NCBI RefSeq assembly: GCF_015679265.1
Contig: NZ_CP064942.1
Coordinates: forward strand, 3,886,001 to 3,950,000
DNA from: Pontivivens ytuae
GTDB taxonomy: Bacteria; Pseudomonadota; Alphaproteobacteria; Rhodobacterales; Rhodobacteraceae
Direction: 5' to 3'
DNA: 64,000 nt
The first letter of the stretch is position 1, and each line of letters opens with the position of its first letter. Positions 48,891 to 56,932 of this stretch are shown here, one piece after another. The notes beneath the pieces were generated by a model. It made no database searches. It was not told the DNA's origin and worked only from the letters and a program-made list of their open reading frames with translations. The translations under genes were made by a program, and so were the position numbers.

Positions 48891-49805
48891 TCAGACGGTG
48901 ATGCAGACCTCCGCGATTACCCGGCGCAGCCATGCAAGGCCCGGGTCGCCGTCGTTGCGGCGGTGCCAGAGCATCGTCTCTGTATAGGGATCCCACGGCA
49001 CGGGTGCAGCGAGGCGCTGGACGTCGGCGTCGGCGAAGCGGTCCGCGACCCGTTCCGCCAGCGTGACGATCATGTTGGTGCCCGCCACGACCTCCGGCAC
49101 GACGAGATTGTAAGGCAGGGCAAGCCCAAGATGCCGCTTGTGTCCCATATCGGCCAGCAGACGGTCCACGAAGCCCCACGTGTCCCCCGCCATCGTTACG
49201 AGGACGTGGGGATATCCCAGGTAGAGGTCGAGCGGGATCGTCTCCCCCTCGGGCAACCGGATCCCGGGATGGTCCGCGGCGACGAGACAGACGAAGCTTT
49301 CCTCGAAGAGATCCGCCTTGCGGATCGGAGGTGGAGCGTCGGGCAGGATCGTCATGGCGAGGTCCAGATCGCCGTCGGTTAGCGCATCTGCGACATCCAG
49401 GCGGTTCACGAAGCGAACGGACAGGGTGACGTGCGGTGCGACGCGGCCCAGCTCGGCCATCAACGGTGGTAGGAGGACGGCGGCGATATGGTCGGTCATC
49501 GACACGCGGAATGTCCTCTCGGCCCGCTCGGGGCGGAACGCCCGGTGGCCACCGAGCGCGGCCTCAAGGGTCGCGAGGGAGGCGCGCACCGGCTCGGCCA
49601 GCTCAATCGCGCGCGCGGTCGGGCGCACGCCGGTGCGGGTCCGGGTGAAGAGATCGTCGCGTAGCAGAAGGCGAAGCGTGGCCAGTCGCTTGCTCATGGC
49701 AGGCTGTCCGATACCGATGCGCGCAGCCGCCCGGCCGACATGCCGCTCGGCCATCAGCGCGTCGAAGGCGGTCAGCAGGTTCAGATCGAAGGCTGCGAGA
49801 TTCAT
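48891..49805 (-). CDS. LysR-family transcriptional regulator
   Basis: The 304-aa regulator has an N-terminal winged HTH (about residues 5-65; DLNLLTAFDALMAERHVGRAAARIGIGQPAMSKRLA) and a LysR substrate-binding domain. It is divergent from a secreted beta-propeller gene. A perfect palindrome (49811-49831) lies right in front of its ATG and is the likely autoregulatory operator. Effector unknown. Confidence 0.9.
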   Translation of the reverse strand: MNLAAFDLNLLTAFDALMAERHVGRAAARIGIGQPAMSKRLATLRLLLRDDLFTRTRTGVRPTARAIELAEPVRASLATLEAALGGHRAFRPERAERTFRVSMTDHIAAVLLPPLMAELGRVAPHVTLSVRFVNRLDVADALTDGDLDLAMTILPDAPPPIRKADLFEESFVCLVAADHPGIRLPEGETIPLDLYLGYPHVLVTMAGDTWGFVDRLLADMGHKRHLGLALPYNLVVPEVVAGTNMIVTLAERVADRFADADVQRLAAPVPWDPYTETMLWHRRNDGDPGLAWLRRVIAEVCITV

Positions 49806-49810
49806 GTCAT

Positions 49811-49831
49811 ATCATTCCAGATTGGAATGAT
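49811..49831. promoter_or_regulatory. Perfect palindromic operator in LysR/beta-propeller intergenic region
   Basis: ATCATTCCA-GAT-TGGAATGAT is a 9-bp perfect inverted repeat with 3-base spacer, 6 bases from the LysR ATG. It contains T-N11-A, as LysR-type boxes do, and would overlap the regulator's own promoter. Confidence 0.7.
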
Positions 49832-49916
49832 AGAATGTTCAGACCGACTTGGCGAGACGCCAAAGGGCCGGCCATATCCCTCTCATCGATGAATGCTCGC
49901 TCAAGGAGACCCCCAG

Positions 49917-51203
49917 ATGCGCCCCATCCTATCCTTCGCCGTCGCGGCCCTCGTCCCGACAGCGGCCCTCGCCGAGCCGACCGCGCGCTACGTGGTCGCC
50001 CTGTCCGACGTCGACATGGCCGGCACCGCCTACGAGGACGACCAACTCGGCGCGCCTCTGGATGCCGTGGACACCTTGTCGATCTTCGCCATGGACGCGC
50101 CCGAGACGGCGCTAGCAACGCTCGAGGTGTCGAACTCGGTCGCAGGCCCGCCCATGGTGCTGGACGTGTCGCCCGACGGAACCCGCGCCATCGTGGCTGA
50201 GACGCTGCGCCCGCGCGGGCCGGAGGACACAACGCTGACGGAGCTGTCGGGGCGACCGGGTGAGACGCTGCGCCTCTACGACCTCTCCGACCCGGCGGCG
50301 CCCGCGCTGGTAAACGAAACCCAAGTGCCGGTGAACCCGCAAGCCGCGCGACTGAACGCGGAGGGCGACCTCGTCGCAGTGGTGGGGTTCGGGACCGACA
50401 ACGGTCTGACGCTCGTCCCGCTCAGCGCCAACGGGCTGGGCGAGGCGGTAACGTTCGACCTGGGCCTCGTCGCCCGCCCCGACCTGCCATTCGATCCGGC
50501 GCATAGCGTCCAGTTCCACCCCACCGAGGACATCGTTGCGGTGAACCTCACGATCCGCAATCAGATCGCCTTCTACCGCATCGACAGGGCAGAAGACGGA
50601 ACGCCGACGGGGATCGAGCCGTGGGGCAATCTCGTCTCGACCAACAAGTTCCCCTTCGTGGGCGCGTTCACGCCGGATGGGCGGCACTACGTGACCTCGG
50701 AGTTGATGTGGGGTCCGGACGTCGAGCGGTTCTATGGCAGCAGCGCCGGCACCGTGACGTCGATCCGGGTGGCCGATCCCACCGATACCGAGCCGCGCCA
50801 CGTGATCCAGTCCATCGCACAGGGCGGATATCAGGGAGAGACCCTCGCGATCAGCCCGGACGGCGACCGCGTGGCGATCCTGTCGTTGCGCAACACCGGC
50901 CTCACCCAGGATGATCCGCGCTTCGACCCGATGGCCTCGGTCTCGCTCTACGCGCTGGACAGTGAGACGGGCGCACTCGGCCTCATCGAGGAGGAGATGT
51001 TCGAGGCGCACCTGCCGCAGGGCCTCGCCTTCGACCCCTCGGGCACCGCCCTCTATGTCGGCGTCAACGAATACTTCGATGCGACTGATCCGGTGATGCG
51101 GGGCGCGGTGGAGCTGTGGACAGTCGAGGCGGACGGCGTGACCCGCACCAACACACGGATGCCCGCGCCCCGGGGTGTCCATGGGGTCGAGGTGGTCGAG
51201 TAG
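49917..51203 (+). CDS. Secreted seven-bladed beta-propeller protein (lactonase-like)
   Basis: The 428-aa protein has a Sec signal peptide (about residues 1-19, ending ALA) and then repeated beta-propeller blades with the spacing of YVTN/lactonase-like proteins (LDVSPDGTRAIVAE, SVQFHPTEDIVAVNL, GAFTPDGRHYVTSE, LAISPDGDRVAILS, LAFDPSGTALYVGVNE). AAGGAG precedes ATG 49917. Such proteins act as lactonases, binding proteins or quinohaem-like enzymes; no catalytic residue can be assigned. Probable target of the divergent LysR regulator. Confidence 0.78.
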   Translation: MRPILSFAVAALVPTAALAEPTARYVVALSDVDMAGTAYEDDQLGAPLDAVDTLSIFAMDAPETALATLEVSNSVAGPPMVLDVSPDGTRAIVAETLRPRGPEDTTLTELSGRPGETLRLYDLSDPAAPALVNETQVPVNPQAARLNAEGDLVAVVGFGTDNGLTLVPLSANGLGEAVTFDLGLVARPDLPFDPAHSVQFHPTEDIVAVNLTIRNQIAFYRIDRAEDGTPTGIEPWGNLVSTNKFPFVGAFTPDGRHYVTSELMWGPDVERFYGSSAGTVTSIRVADPTDTEPRHVIQSIAQGGYQGETLAISPDGDRVAILSLRNTGLTQDDPRFDPMASVSLYALDSETGALGLIEEEMFEAHLPQGLAFDPSGTALYVGVNEYFDATDPVMRGAVELWTVEADGVTRTNTRMPAPRGVHGVEVVE

Positions 51204-51224
51204 GCGCATCCGATCCGCCTCGAG

Positions 51225-51257
51225 GGAAGCGGTGTCCTACTAACAGGCACCGCTTCC
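51225..51257 (+). terminator. Hairpin after the beta-propeller gene
   Basis: GGAAGCGGTG (51225-51234) and CACCGCTTCC (51248-51257) form a perfect 10-bp stem with a 13-base loop, 22 bases past the stop codon. Confidence 0.6.
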
Positions 51258-51475
51258 GTATTGCGTTCTCTGAGTGTCTTGCAGCAGTGGCCTAGTGACG
51301 CGCCAGAAGAAGCTGACCTTAGAGTGAGTGCAGCGAATTTCCCCTTTGTCCCGCTTAGGCGACGTTGGCCTTGTGGTACTTCGGTTATCGAAGTTTGGAT
51401 CGATCGGAGCACGGCAATCTCCCAGCATCGGATCGCTCAGGTGGTGATGCTTCTTCAGTCGGCTGCGTTCGGAGT

Positions 51476-51793
51476 TCACTTCTTGCCATCCATCTCGACA
51501 CCTGCGAGGAGGCCGTTCTGTGTGGGATGGATTGTGACCTGCATGCCGTTAGGGGCGGTGTCGTCGGGTGTGAGGGTGATGCGGCCTATGAGGCGGGTGA
51601 GGTGGTCGTGGGCTTCGGCGACGAGGTCGGGGTTGCCGAGGAGGGTTTCCATCCGGTTGAGGGCGGCGTCGAAGAGGGCCTCGGCGGTGGCGATGCGGCG
51701 GTCGAGATCGGTGAGATCGGCCTTGATGGCCTCGACGCGGGCGCGGAAGACGTCGTAGGGCGCGCCCTCCGCGATGGCCTGGAAGATGGGCAC
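51476..51793 (-). pseudogene. C-terminal remnant of a large serine recombinase
   Basis: 105 codons resemble the C-terminal coiled-coil end of a recombinase-family (large serine) resolvase: IAEGAPYDVFRARVEAIKADLTDLDRRIATAEALFD, then LTRLIGRITLTPDDTAPNG. The N-terminal catalytic, Recombinase and zinc domains are missing. In the same frame, upstream of a TAA at 51830-51832, is a further charged stretch (LRDLRDRFDAAVAAELKRLRDGD), so the remnant may once have been longer. The region is a relic of a mobile element. Confidence 0.5.
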
Positions 51794-51825
51794 GAGGTGA
51801 GCATGGGTCTCTTGTCGGGTCCCTT

Positions 51826-52239
51826 TCAGTTAGGTGAGGTCGCCGTCGCGCAGGCGCTTGAGCTCAGCCGCGACAGCTGCGTCGAAGCGGTCCCGCAGAT
51901 CGCGAAGCCGCCATTCTGCAGCGATACGCTCAACCGCCGCTTGCCGACAAAGCGCGTCGACCGGTCGAGCCCCGCCGCGAGACGATCGCCGCGGGTGCGG
52001 ACATGGGTCTCGTAGCCAATATTGGTCTTGCGCCTCGACGTGGTGCCGTAAGCCAGAACGACGCGGCGGTCGTCACCGCTCCGCTCGACATCGAGCACGA
52101 GACAGGGCCTCGCCTTCGGACGGCCGACGTCATCTTCTTCGGCGAGCGGGAAGCGGAATGAGACGACGTCCCCGGGTTCGAGATGATCGCGCCAGTCCGC
52201 CGTCATCTTCGGATCGGGGATCGGAGTGCTGTGCAGCAT
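51826..52239 (-). CDS. PemK/MazF-like hypothetical protein, C-terminus possibly altered
   Basis: A 137-aa protein with a MazF/PemK-like start (WRDHLEPGDVVSFRFPLAEED, GRPKARPCLVLDVE) and SH3-like beta strands. MazF relatives are ribosome-independent mRNA endonucleases. The last 20 residues are serine-rich and low in quality (STQLSRLSSSACATATSPN), while another frame in the same DNA gives a better helical sequence, so the 3' end may be disrupted by the recombinase remnant. AAGGA precedes ATG 52239. No obvious antitoxin gene is adjacent, which weakens a toxin role. Confidence 0.5.
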   Translation of the reverse strand: MLHSTPIPDPKMTADWRDHLEPGDVVSFRFPLAEEDDVGRPKARPCLVLDVERSGDDRRVVLAYGTTSRRKTNIGYETHVRTRGDRLAAGLDRSTRFVGKRRLSVSLQNGGFAICGTASTQLSRLSSSACATATSPN

Positions 52240-52300
52240 GAGTTGGTCCTTCAGAACGTGTTGCGGGATGTGACGCGCTTCACTTCTTTGCCGGATCGGC

Positions 52301-52342
52301 TCCGCTGCGATGCGCGTCACCCCGAGTGCGCATCGCAGCGGA
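52301..52342. repeat. Perfect 15-bp hairpin, related to the one at 53042-53085
   Basis: TCCGCTGCGATGCGC and GCGCATCGCAGCGGA are exactly complementary around a 12-base loop. The apical 24 bases (ATGCGC...GCGCAT) match at 20 of 24 positions those of the hairpin on the other side of the exonuclease gene, while the outer stems differ but still pair. Confidence 0.75.
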
Positions 52343-52386
52343 GGCCGTCCGCCCCTTGCCCAAGCCTCCCGGAAGATCCGTCGCGC

Positions 52387-52935
52387 TCAGTCCGGGCGCC
52401 GGGACCCGTTCTCCGCCTGCCGACGCTTCACCGTCTCGGCCGCCGCCCAGGCCTCGGCGAGCCCGCGGGCATCGGCTTCGGCGCGATGCGGATGCGGCGC
52501 ACGGTCGAGAGCCTTGTAGAGGGCGAGGATCGGGCCTTCGTCATCGAGACTGCGGGCCGAAAAGGCGTCTGCGGCCGCCGCATCGAGATCGTGGATCTTC
52601 GGCCCCTCACCGATCCCGCCCGCCGCGAGCAGCCGGTCAAGCCACCGCTGGTCGAACGTGGGCGCATCGGATAGCAGCACGGCGTCGCCGATTACCTCCC
52701 GCGCCCAGGCTGCGACCTCCGCAGCCGGCACCGCGGCCTCGAGTGCGGGGCGCGGGATGCCATGGACCGCGGCACTGGCGGGCGACCAGTCGGCCTCGTC
52801 CCAGGACGGATCCGGCTGGATCAGCCATCCTGTCGAGGCAACGGACCCATTGCGGCCGATCCAGGCGAAACCGATCTCGATCGGCCACGAGCGGACGGAG
52901 AGGCTCGAGGCCTCGAAGTCGATGAACAGGGGCAT
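52387..52935 (-). CDS. DEDDh-type 3'-5' exonuclease
   Basis: A 182-aa exonuclease of the DnaQ/RNase T fold. Exo I holds D6 and E8 (LFIDFEASSL), Exo II the aspartate of SDAPTFDQRWLDRLL (about residue 95), and Exo III the His and Asp of HPHRAEADARGLAEAW (about 160). All metal ligands seem present. ATG 52935 is preferred for family fit. It is flanked by two related hairpins. Likely role in nucleic-acid trimming or repair; mobile-element association is possible. Confidence 0.82.
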   Translation of the reverse strand: MPLFIDFEASSLSVRSWPIEIGFAWIGRNGSVASTGWLIQPDPSWDEADWSPASAAVHGIPRPALEAAVPAAEVAAWAREVIGDAVLLSDAPTFDQRWLDRLLAAGGIGEGPKIHDLDAAAADAFSARSLDDEGPILALYKALDRAPHPHRAEADARGLAEAWAAAETVKRRQAENGSRRPD

Positions 52936-53041
52936 GGGAGAGGGTCCTTCGAAGAGCAGTAGCGGTTGGGCGACGAGATCGGAAACGCCGACGGCGCTTC
53001 GGCCACACCGCATCCCGGCCCTCAGGCCTCACATTGCCCGA

Positions 53042-53085
53042 GCGATCCGACATGCGCGTCGCCCAAAGCGCGCATGTCGGATCGC
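53042..53085. repeat. Perfect 17-bp hairpin, related to the one at 52301-52342
   Basis: GCGATCCGACATGCGCG (53042-53058) and CGCGCATGTCGGATCGC (53069-53085) are exactly complementary with a 10-base loop. The top of the hairpin is shared with the copy on the other side of the exonuclease gene, and the basal stem is different. Confidence 0.75.
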
Positions 53086-53193
53086 ATGCCGCACGTTCTC
53101 GCCCGTCATCCGATCCCGGTCCGCATTATCGGGGAGAGCGTCGAGAGGGGACACCCCTCTCGACCCGGCCGAGCCGGCGCGCAGGCGGGTTCG

Positions 53194-53347
53194 GGAGGAG
53201 TGCAGAACGACGCTCCCGGGAGCAGGGGGTCCGGGGGAGTGCGGAACGACGCCCCGGCCCGTCGGGAGACGCCAGGGGAAGCGGCCGGATCAGGCAGGGG
53301 CTCAACGGCCCCATGCCCGGCCGCGCGGGGAGTGGCGAACGACGCCC
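53194..53347. repeat. Three degenerate copies of a GGGGAGTGcrGAACGACGCyC unit
   Basis: Copies lie at 53194-53217, 53233-53255 and 53325-53347. In the plus frame they would encode GVQNDAP, GVRNDAP and GVANDA, and a weaker RVHKDAP follows near 53450. No gene is convincing here. Whether the unit is a DNA repeat or a relic of a repetitive protein is open. Confidence 0.5.
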
Positions 53348-54073
53348 GCCGCCGTCCGCGCAGGACCGCCGTCCGCGTCGGACCGCTCGCCGCGCAGGCG
53401 CCCCCGGCGGGCGGGGTTCGGGGCAGCACCCCGACGAACGCGCAGCGCGTGCACAAAGACGCCCCCGGGGCGACGACTGCGCGCGCTGCTTAATGAGTAA
53501 ACACACCCGCGCAGCACACCCTCATCCCAGCTCCCTGCTCTCCACGCATGCTCCAGAACCAGTTCAACTTCGACCCACAGCTGCCGTTCGCCGACGCCTA
53601 ACGATGCCACGGTGCGGCCCGTCGAAGCCGCTGTTCGTTGCGACGTCGAAACCTGGGCAGGCTCAGAGCTCCGAAGCGGATGAAGCTGGCGTTCGCTATA
53701 GTCCGTACAAAGGTCTGGTTCTGAAGGTCATAAATACTGAACCGTTCCAGCCTGTATTCACAGGAACAGTTTGCATTCCGAGGCGCTTATGGCGCACATC
53801 GCTACAGTGGGGAATGTAAGCTGAGGCACCGTTCGAGACAGGTTGCCGGACCGGTCTCCGCCACGCTACCATGGCGTGGTCCGAAACGCTAACCAGGGAG
53901 GGTCGAATGATGCCGAAGCGCTTCCACGATCGCACCCGAGGTCCCGTTCGGGCCCTGCGAACCCGTTCGCAGGGCTGATCGGACAGAGACGCCCGGCACC
54001 CGCCCCGTCACGACGATCGGCCCTTTCCTGACCAGCCTTCGGGTTGCGCCCGCTCAGCCGAAAGCCGTGACCC

Positions 54074-55588
54074 ATGATCCTCCTCCAGACTCGCGCACTG
54101 GGCGCGATCCGTTCTGCCTCCCTGTTCCGAAACCTCGACCTTATCGTCGAGCGCGGCGACCGCATCGGCCTCGTCGCAGCCAACGGACGCGGCAAGTCCA
54201 CACTCCTGCAGCTGCTTGCCGGCATGGCCGAGCCGGACCAAGGCGAGGTCACGGCCGCTCGGGGCCTCGTGATTGGGCTCGTCCCGCAGCACGTCCCCGA
54301 GCTGCTGCTACCGCTGACCCTCCGCGATGCCGTCCTGGACGCACTATCCCCGGATGTGCGCGAAACCGAAGGATGGCGAGTCGACGTCGCACTCGACGAA
54401 CTCGGCGCGCCACTCGTGCTGAACGACCGCCTGCTGCACTCGCTCTCGGGCGGATGGCAACGCACGGCACTCCTCGCCCGTGCCTGGGTCTCCGAGCCGG
54501 ACCTGCTGTTGATGGACGAGCCGACGAACCATCTCGACCTCGGCCGCATTGGCCATCTGCAGCGCTGGCTCGCAGGCCCCGCGCGCGGCGTGGCCTGCGT
54601 CATCGCAAGCCACGACCGCGCCTTCCTGGATGCCGTCACGAGCCGCACCTTGTTCCTGCGGCCCGAAGCCTCGGCTGGCTACGACCTGCCATACGTCGCT
54701 GCCCGCGCTGCGCTGGATGAAGCCGATGCGGCTACGGCGCGCCGACACGAGACGGATCTTGCGAAGGCCGGCCAACTGAGGCGGCAGGCGGCGAAGCTGC
54801 AGAACATCGGTATCAACTCCGGCTCTGACCTGCTGGTGGTCAAGACGCGCCAGCTCAAGGAGCGTGCTGCGCGGATCGAGGCGACGGCGCGGCCCGCACA
54901 TCGCGAGCGATCGGCCGGGGCAATCCGGCTCGACGGGAAGGGATCGCACGCCAAGGCGCTCGTCACGCTGGACGACGCCACGGTAGCGGCACCCGACGGC
55001 ACCGCCCTGTTCGAGACGGGACGGCTCTGGATCGCGCCCGGGGACCGGGTGGCCCTGCTCGGCAAAAACGGCACCGGCAAGTCGCGCCTGCTCGCGGCAC
55101 TGGAGGAGGCCATCGTCACGCCCAGCCGCGGTCTGCGCATCGCGCCGAGCGCGACAGTTGGCCTATCTCGCCAGGACCTGGGTCAGCTTGACGCCTTCAC
55201 GTCGCCTCAAGACGCCGTCACGCGCCATGCGGCCATGGACGACGCCCGTGCCCGCGCTCTGCTGGCAGGGGCAGGCATCGCAGTAGAGAAGCAGTGTGGA
55301 CCTGTAGACCGCCTGTCGGGCGGACAGCGCGCGCGGCTCGCCTTACTACTGCTGCGGCTTGCGCGGCCCACGCTGTATCTGCTCGACGAGCCGACGAACC
55401 ACCTCGATATCGAGGGGCAGGAGGCGCTGGAAGGTGAGCTCGCCCGCGGCGATGCCGCCGCTCTGATCGTAAGCCACGACCGCGCTTTTGTCCGCGCGGT
55501 CGGAACGCGTTTCTGGCAGATCGAAGGTCAGAGGCTGCGCGAGCTGGACGGACCGGACGCGTTCTTTGACAAGATGATGGCGGACTGA
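54074..55588 (+). CDS. ABC-F family ATPase (translation factor / resistance-type)
   Basis: A 504-aa duplicated ABC ATPase without membrane domains. Domain 1 has AANGRGKSTLLQLL, LSGGWQRTALLARA and LLLMDEPTNHLDL; domain 2 has GKNGTGKSRLLAALE, LSGGQRARLALLLL and LYLLDEPTNHLDI. It lacks the C-terminal coiled coil of Uup. ABC-F proteins bind the ribosomal E-site; some confer antibiotic resistance. The accessory location and lack of core neighbours suggest an acquired gene. Function beyond the family is not determinable. Confidence 0.87.
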   Translation: MILLQTRALGAIRSASLFRNLDLIVERGDRIGLVAANGRGKSTLLQLLAGMAEPDQGEVTAARGLVIGLVPQHVPELLLPLTLRDAVLDALSPDVRETEGWRVDVALDELGAPLVLNDRLLHSLSGGWQRTALLARAWVSEPDLLLMDEPTNHLDLGRIGHLQRWLAGPARGVACVIASHDRAFLDAVTSRTLFLRPEASAGYDLPYVAARAALDEADAATARRHETDLAKAGQLRRQAAKLQNIGINSGSDLLVVKTRQLKERAARIEATARPAHRERSAGAIRLDGKGSHAKALVTLDDATVAAPDGTALFETGRLWIAPGDRVALLGKNGTGKSRLLAALEEAIVTPSRGLRIAPSATVGLSRQDLGQLDAFTSPQDAVTRHAAMDDARARALLAGAGIAVEKQCGPVDRLSGGQRARLALLLLRLARPTLYLLDEPTNHLDIEGQEALEGELARGDAAALIVSHDRAFVRAVGTRFWQIEGQRLRELDGPDAFFDKMMAD

Positions 55589-55873
55589 CCCTTACGATGT
55601 GCCTTAGCGCGTCGGAGCATCCGTGCGGCATTCGCGTGGATCAATGCGATTTATCCGGCGATCGCGACGCTCTTTGGAATGCAGCTTCGCGTCGCGTTTG
55701 AGGCCGTTCCAGTCGGATGTCATAGAGTGACACGGTCGGCATCGACCTTCCTGAAACAGATTGCGGTCGTCACGCAGGCATATGTCTGGAGCGTCAGGCA
55801 GGGAACCTCAGGAGCGTTCGCTGTGAGCCAAAGTCACCAGGCTTTGTGATGTATAAGCGCTAACTTTTGCTGG

Positions 55874-56860
55874 CTAGAGTTTTGCTCCGCGATAGGGGTT
55901 ATGGACGGACACAAGGGACTGGTGCGCAAAGATGCCGGCCCGATTTCCGTCTGCACCTGCCCAGACTGCGTTGAAGGCGGGTCGGGTCATGTCTCCGGCT
56001 GCGAACACACCACGCTCCGTCGTCTCTTGCAGGTCATCCACCGTGACATAGGGGCCGAACGTACCTTCGGTTTCGCCACATCCGAGTTGCTTGTGAAGAT
56101 CGGAGGCGAAGGCGGCTCGGGGCAGCACATAGAGGGCGTCGCGCGCAATCGCGTCACCATTTGCGAGGACAACGGCTTCCATAAGCCCATCCCGATGGGC
56201 AACGTGAGACACCTTCCCCGCCTCGATGCGATATCCCCTGCTTTCAAGGTCGGACTGGTCGGCGTCCTCAAGCTCTGCATCGTTCGTGAAGTAAATCAGA
56301 TCGGTCGCGTAGTCCGGCAGGTTCCTGGCCTGGTGTACGGAGGCCGGACCTCCATGGAGGATGCCGGTTGGGACATCCCGGTGCTCGTATCCATGGCAAT
56401 AGGGACATTGCAGCACCGACCTGCCCCAACAGTCTTCAAGACCGTCGATGCCGAACGGAAACGTATCGCGCATACCTGTGGCCAGGACCAGGCGTTTGGC
56501 CCGAACTGTGGTACCTGAGGCCGTTGTCAGCTCGATGATGGACAGCTCGAGATGTCGGTCAGCTTTGGATCGCTGCGCCGTGACGACGCGATCTTGAAGC
56601 TCCGAGAAACACTGATAGCGAGAGAGTTCTTCGATCCCCTTGCCGTGCACGGCTTCAGGCGTGGCGCCGTCAAGGGCAAGCCAGTTGTGGCTTTCGGGCG
56701 AGAAGCGGTTTCGGGGGCTTCCATCATGAATGAGCAGCGTTTTGCGCCGTGAGCGGACCAGCGGATACGCGGCGGAGAGGCCAGCGAAGCTGCCGCCGAC
56801 GATCGCGACATCCACGTCATCGAGGCGCCGACCGCATGGAGCGGCTTGGGTTTTGCTCAT
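55874..56860 (-). CDS. NAD(P)/FAD-dependent oxidoreductase, thioredoxin-reductase-like
   Basis: A 328-aa flavoprotein with the FAD-binding GxGxxG (VAIVGGSFAGLSAAYPL, about residue 19), a central CPYCHGYE motif with CxxC (about 150), and a C-terminal FAD segment ERGVFAAGDMTRP. It is smaller than canonical thioredoxin reductase relatives and matches the standalone reductases often paired with Rrf2 regulators. GGGAGGC precedes ATG 56860. It is divergent from an Rrf2 gene whose operators flank its promoter. Confidence 0.85.
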   Translation of the reverse strand: MSKTQAAPCGRRLDDVDVAIVGGSFAGLSAAYPLVRSRRKTLLIHDGSPRNRFSPESHNWLALDGATPEAVHGKGIEELSRYQCFSELQDRVVTAQRSKADRHLELSIIELTTASGTTVRAKRLVLATGMRDTFPFGIDGLEDCWGRSVLQCPYCHGYEHRDVPTGILHGGPASVHQARNLPDYATDLIYFTNDAELEDADQSDLESRGYRIEAGKVSHVAHRDGLMEAVVLANGDAIARDALYVLPRAAFASDLHKQLGCGETEGTFGPYVTVDDLQETTERGVFAAGDMTRPAFNAVWAGADGNRAGIFAHQSLVSVHNPYRGAKL

Positions 56861-56880
56861 GATCCTGCCTCCCAAAAATC

Positions 56881-56897
56881 GCAACCGTGATTGTTAC
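56881..56897. promoter_or_regulatory. Rrf2-type operator half-palindrome 1
   Basis: GCAACCGTGATTGTTAC, an imperfect inverted repeat of the same form as the second site, exactly 34 bases away. It lies 20 bases upstream of the reductase ATG. Confidence 0.65.
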
Positions 56898-56914
56898 TTT
56901 TTCGAGCCAAAAGT

Positions 56915-56931
56915 GCAACTATAATTGTTGC
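56915..56931. promoter_or_regulatory. Rrf2-type operator palindrome 2
   Basis: GCAACTATAATTGTTGC, a GCAAC-N7-GTTGC inverted repeat that ends one base before the GTG start of the Rrf2 gene. Two matching sites between the divergent genes point to joint autoregulated control. Confidence 0.7.
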
Positions 56932-56932
56932 G

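Larger units (their letters stand above)
52936..54073. other. Long gene-free accessory tract
   Basis: Over 1.1 kb without a gene I can support. The first half (to about 53480) is extremely GC-rich, with a 17-bp hairpin and a three-copy degenerate repeat. The second half has ordinary composition and only short or implausible frames. Several long open frames exist but have arginine/proline/serine-heavy shadow composition. It may be a decayed element. Confidence 0.6.

Noticed and set aside
53194..53347. CRISPR array
   Set aside because: The three units are degenerate, unevenly spaced (39 and 92 bases apart) and lie without cas genes.
53034..53819. 261-codon plus-strand frame in the GC-extreme desert
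   Set aside because: Arginine-, proline- and serine-heavy with no domain or start signal; it crosses a perfect hairpin and the degenerate repeat units.
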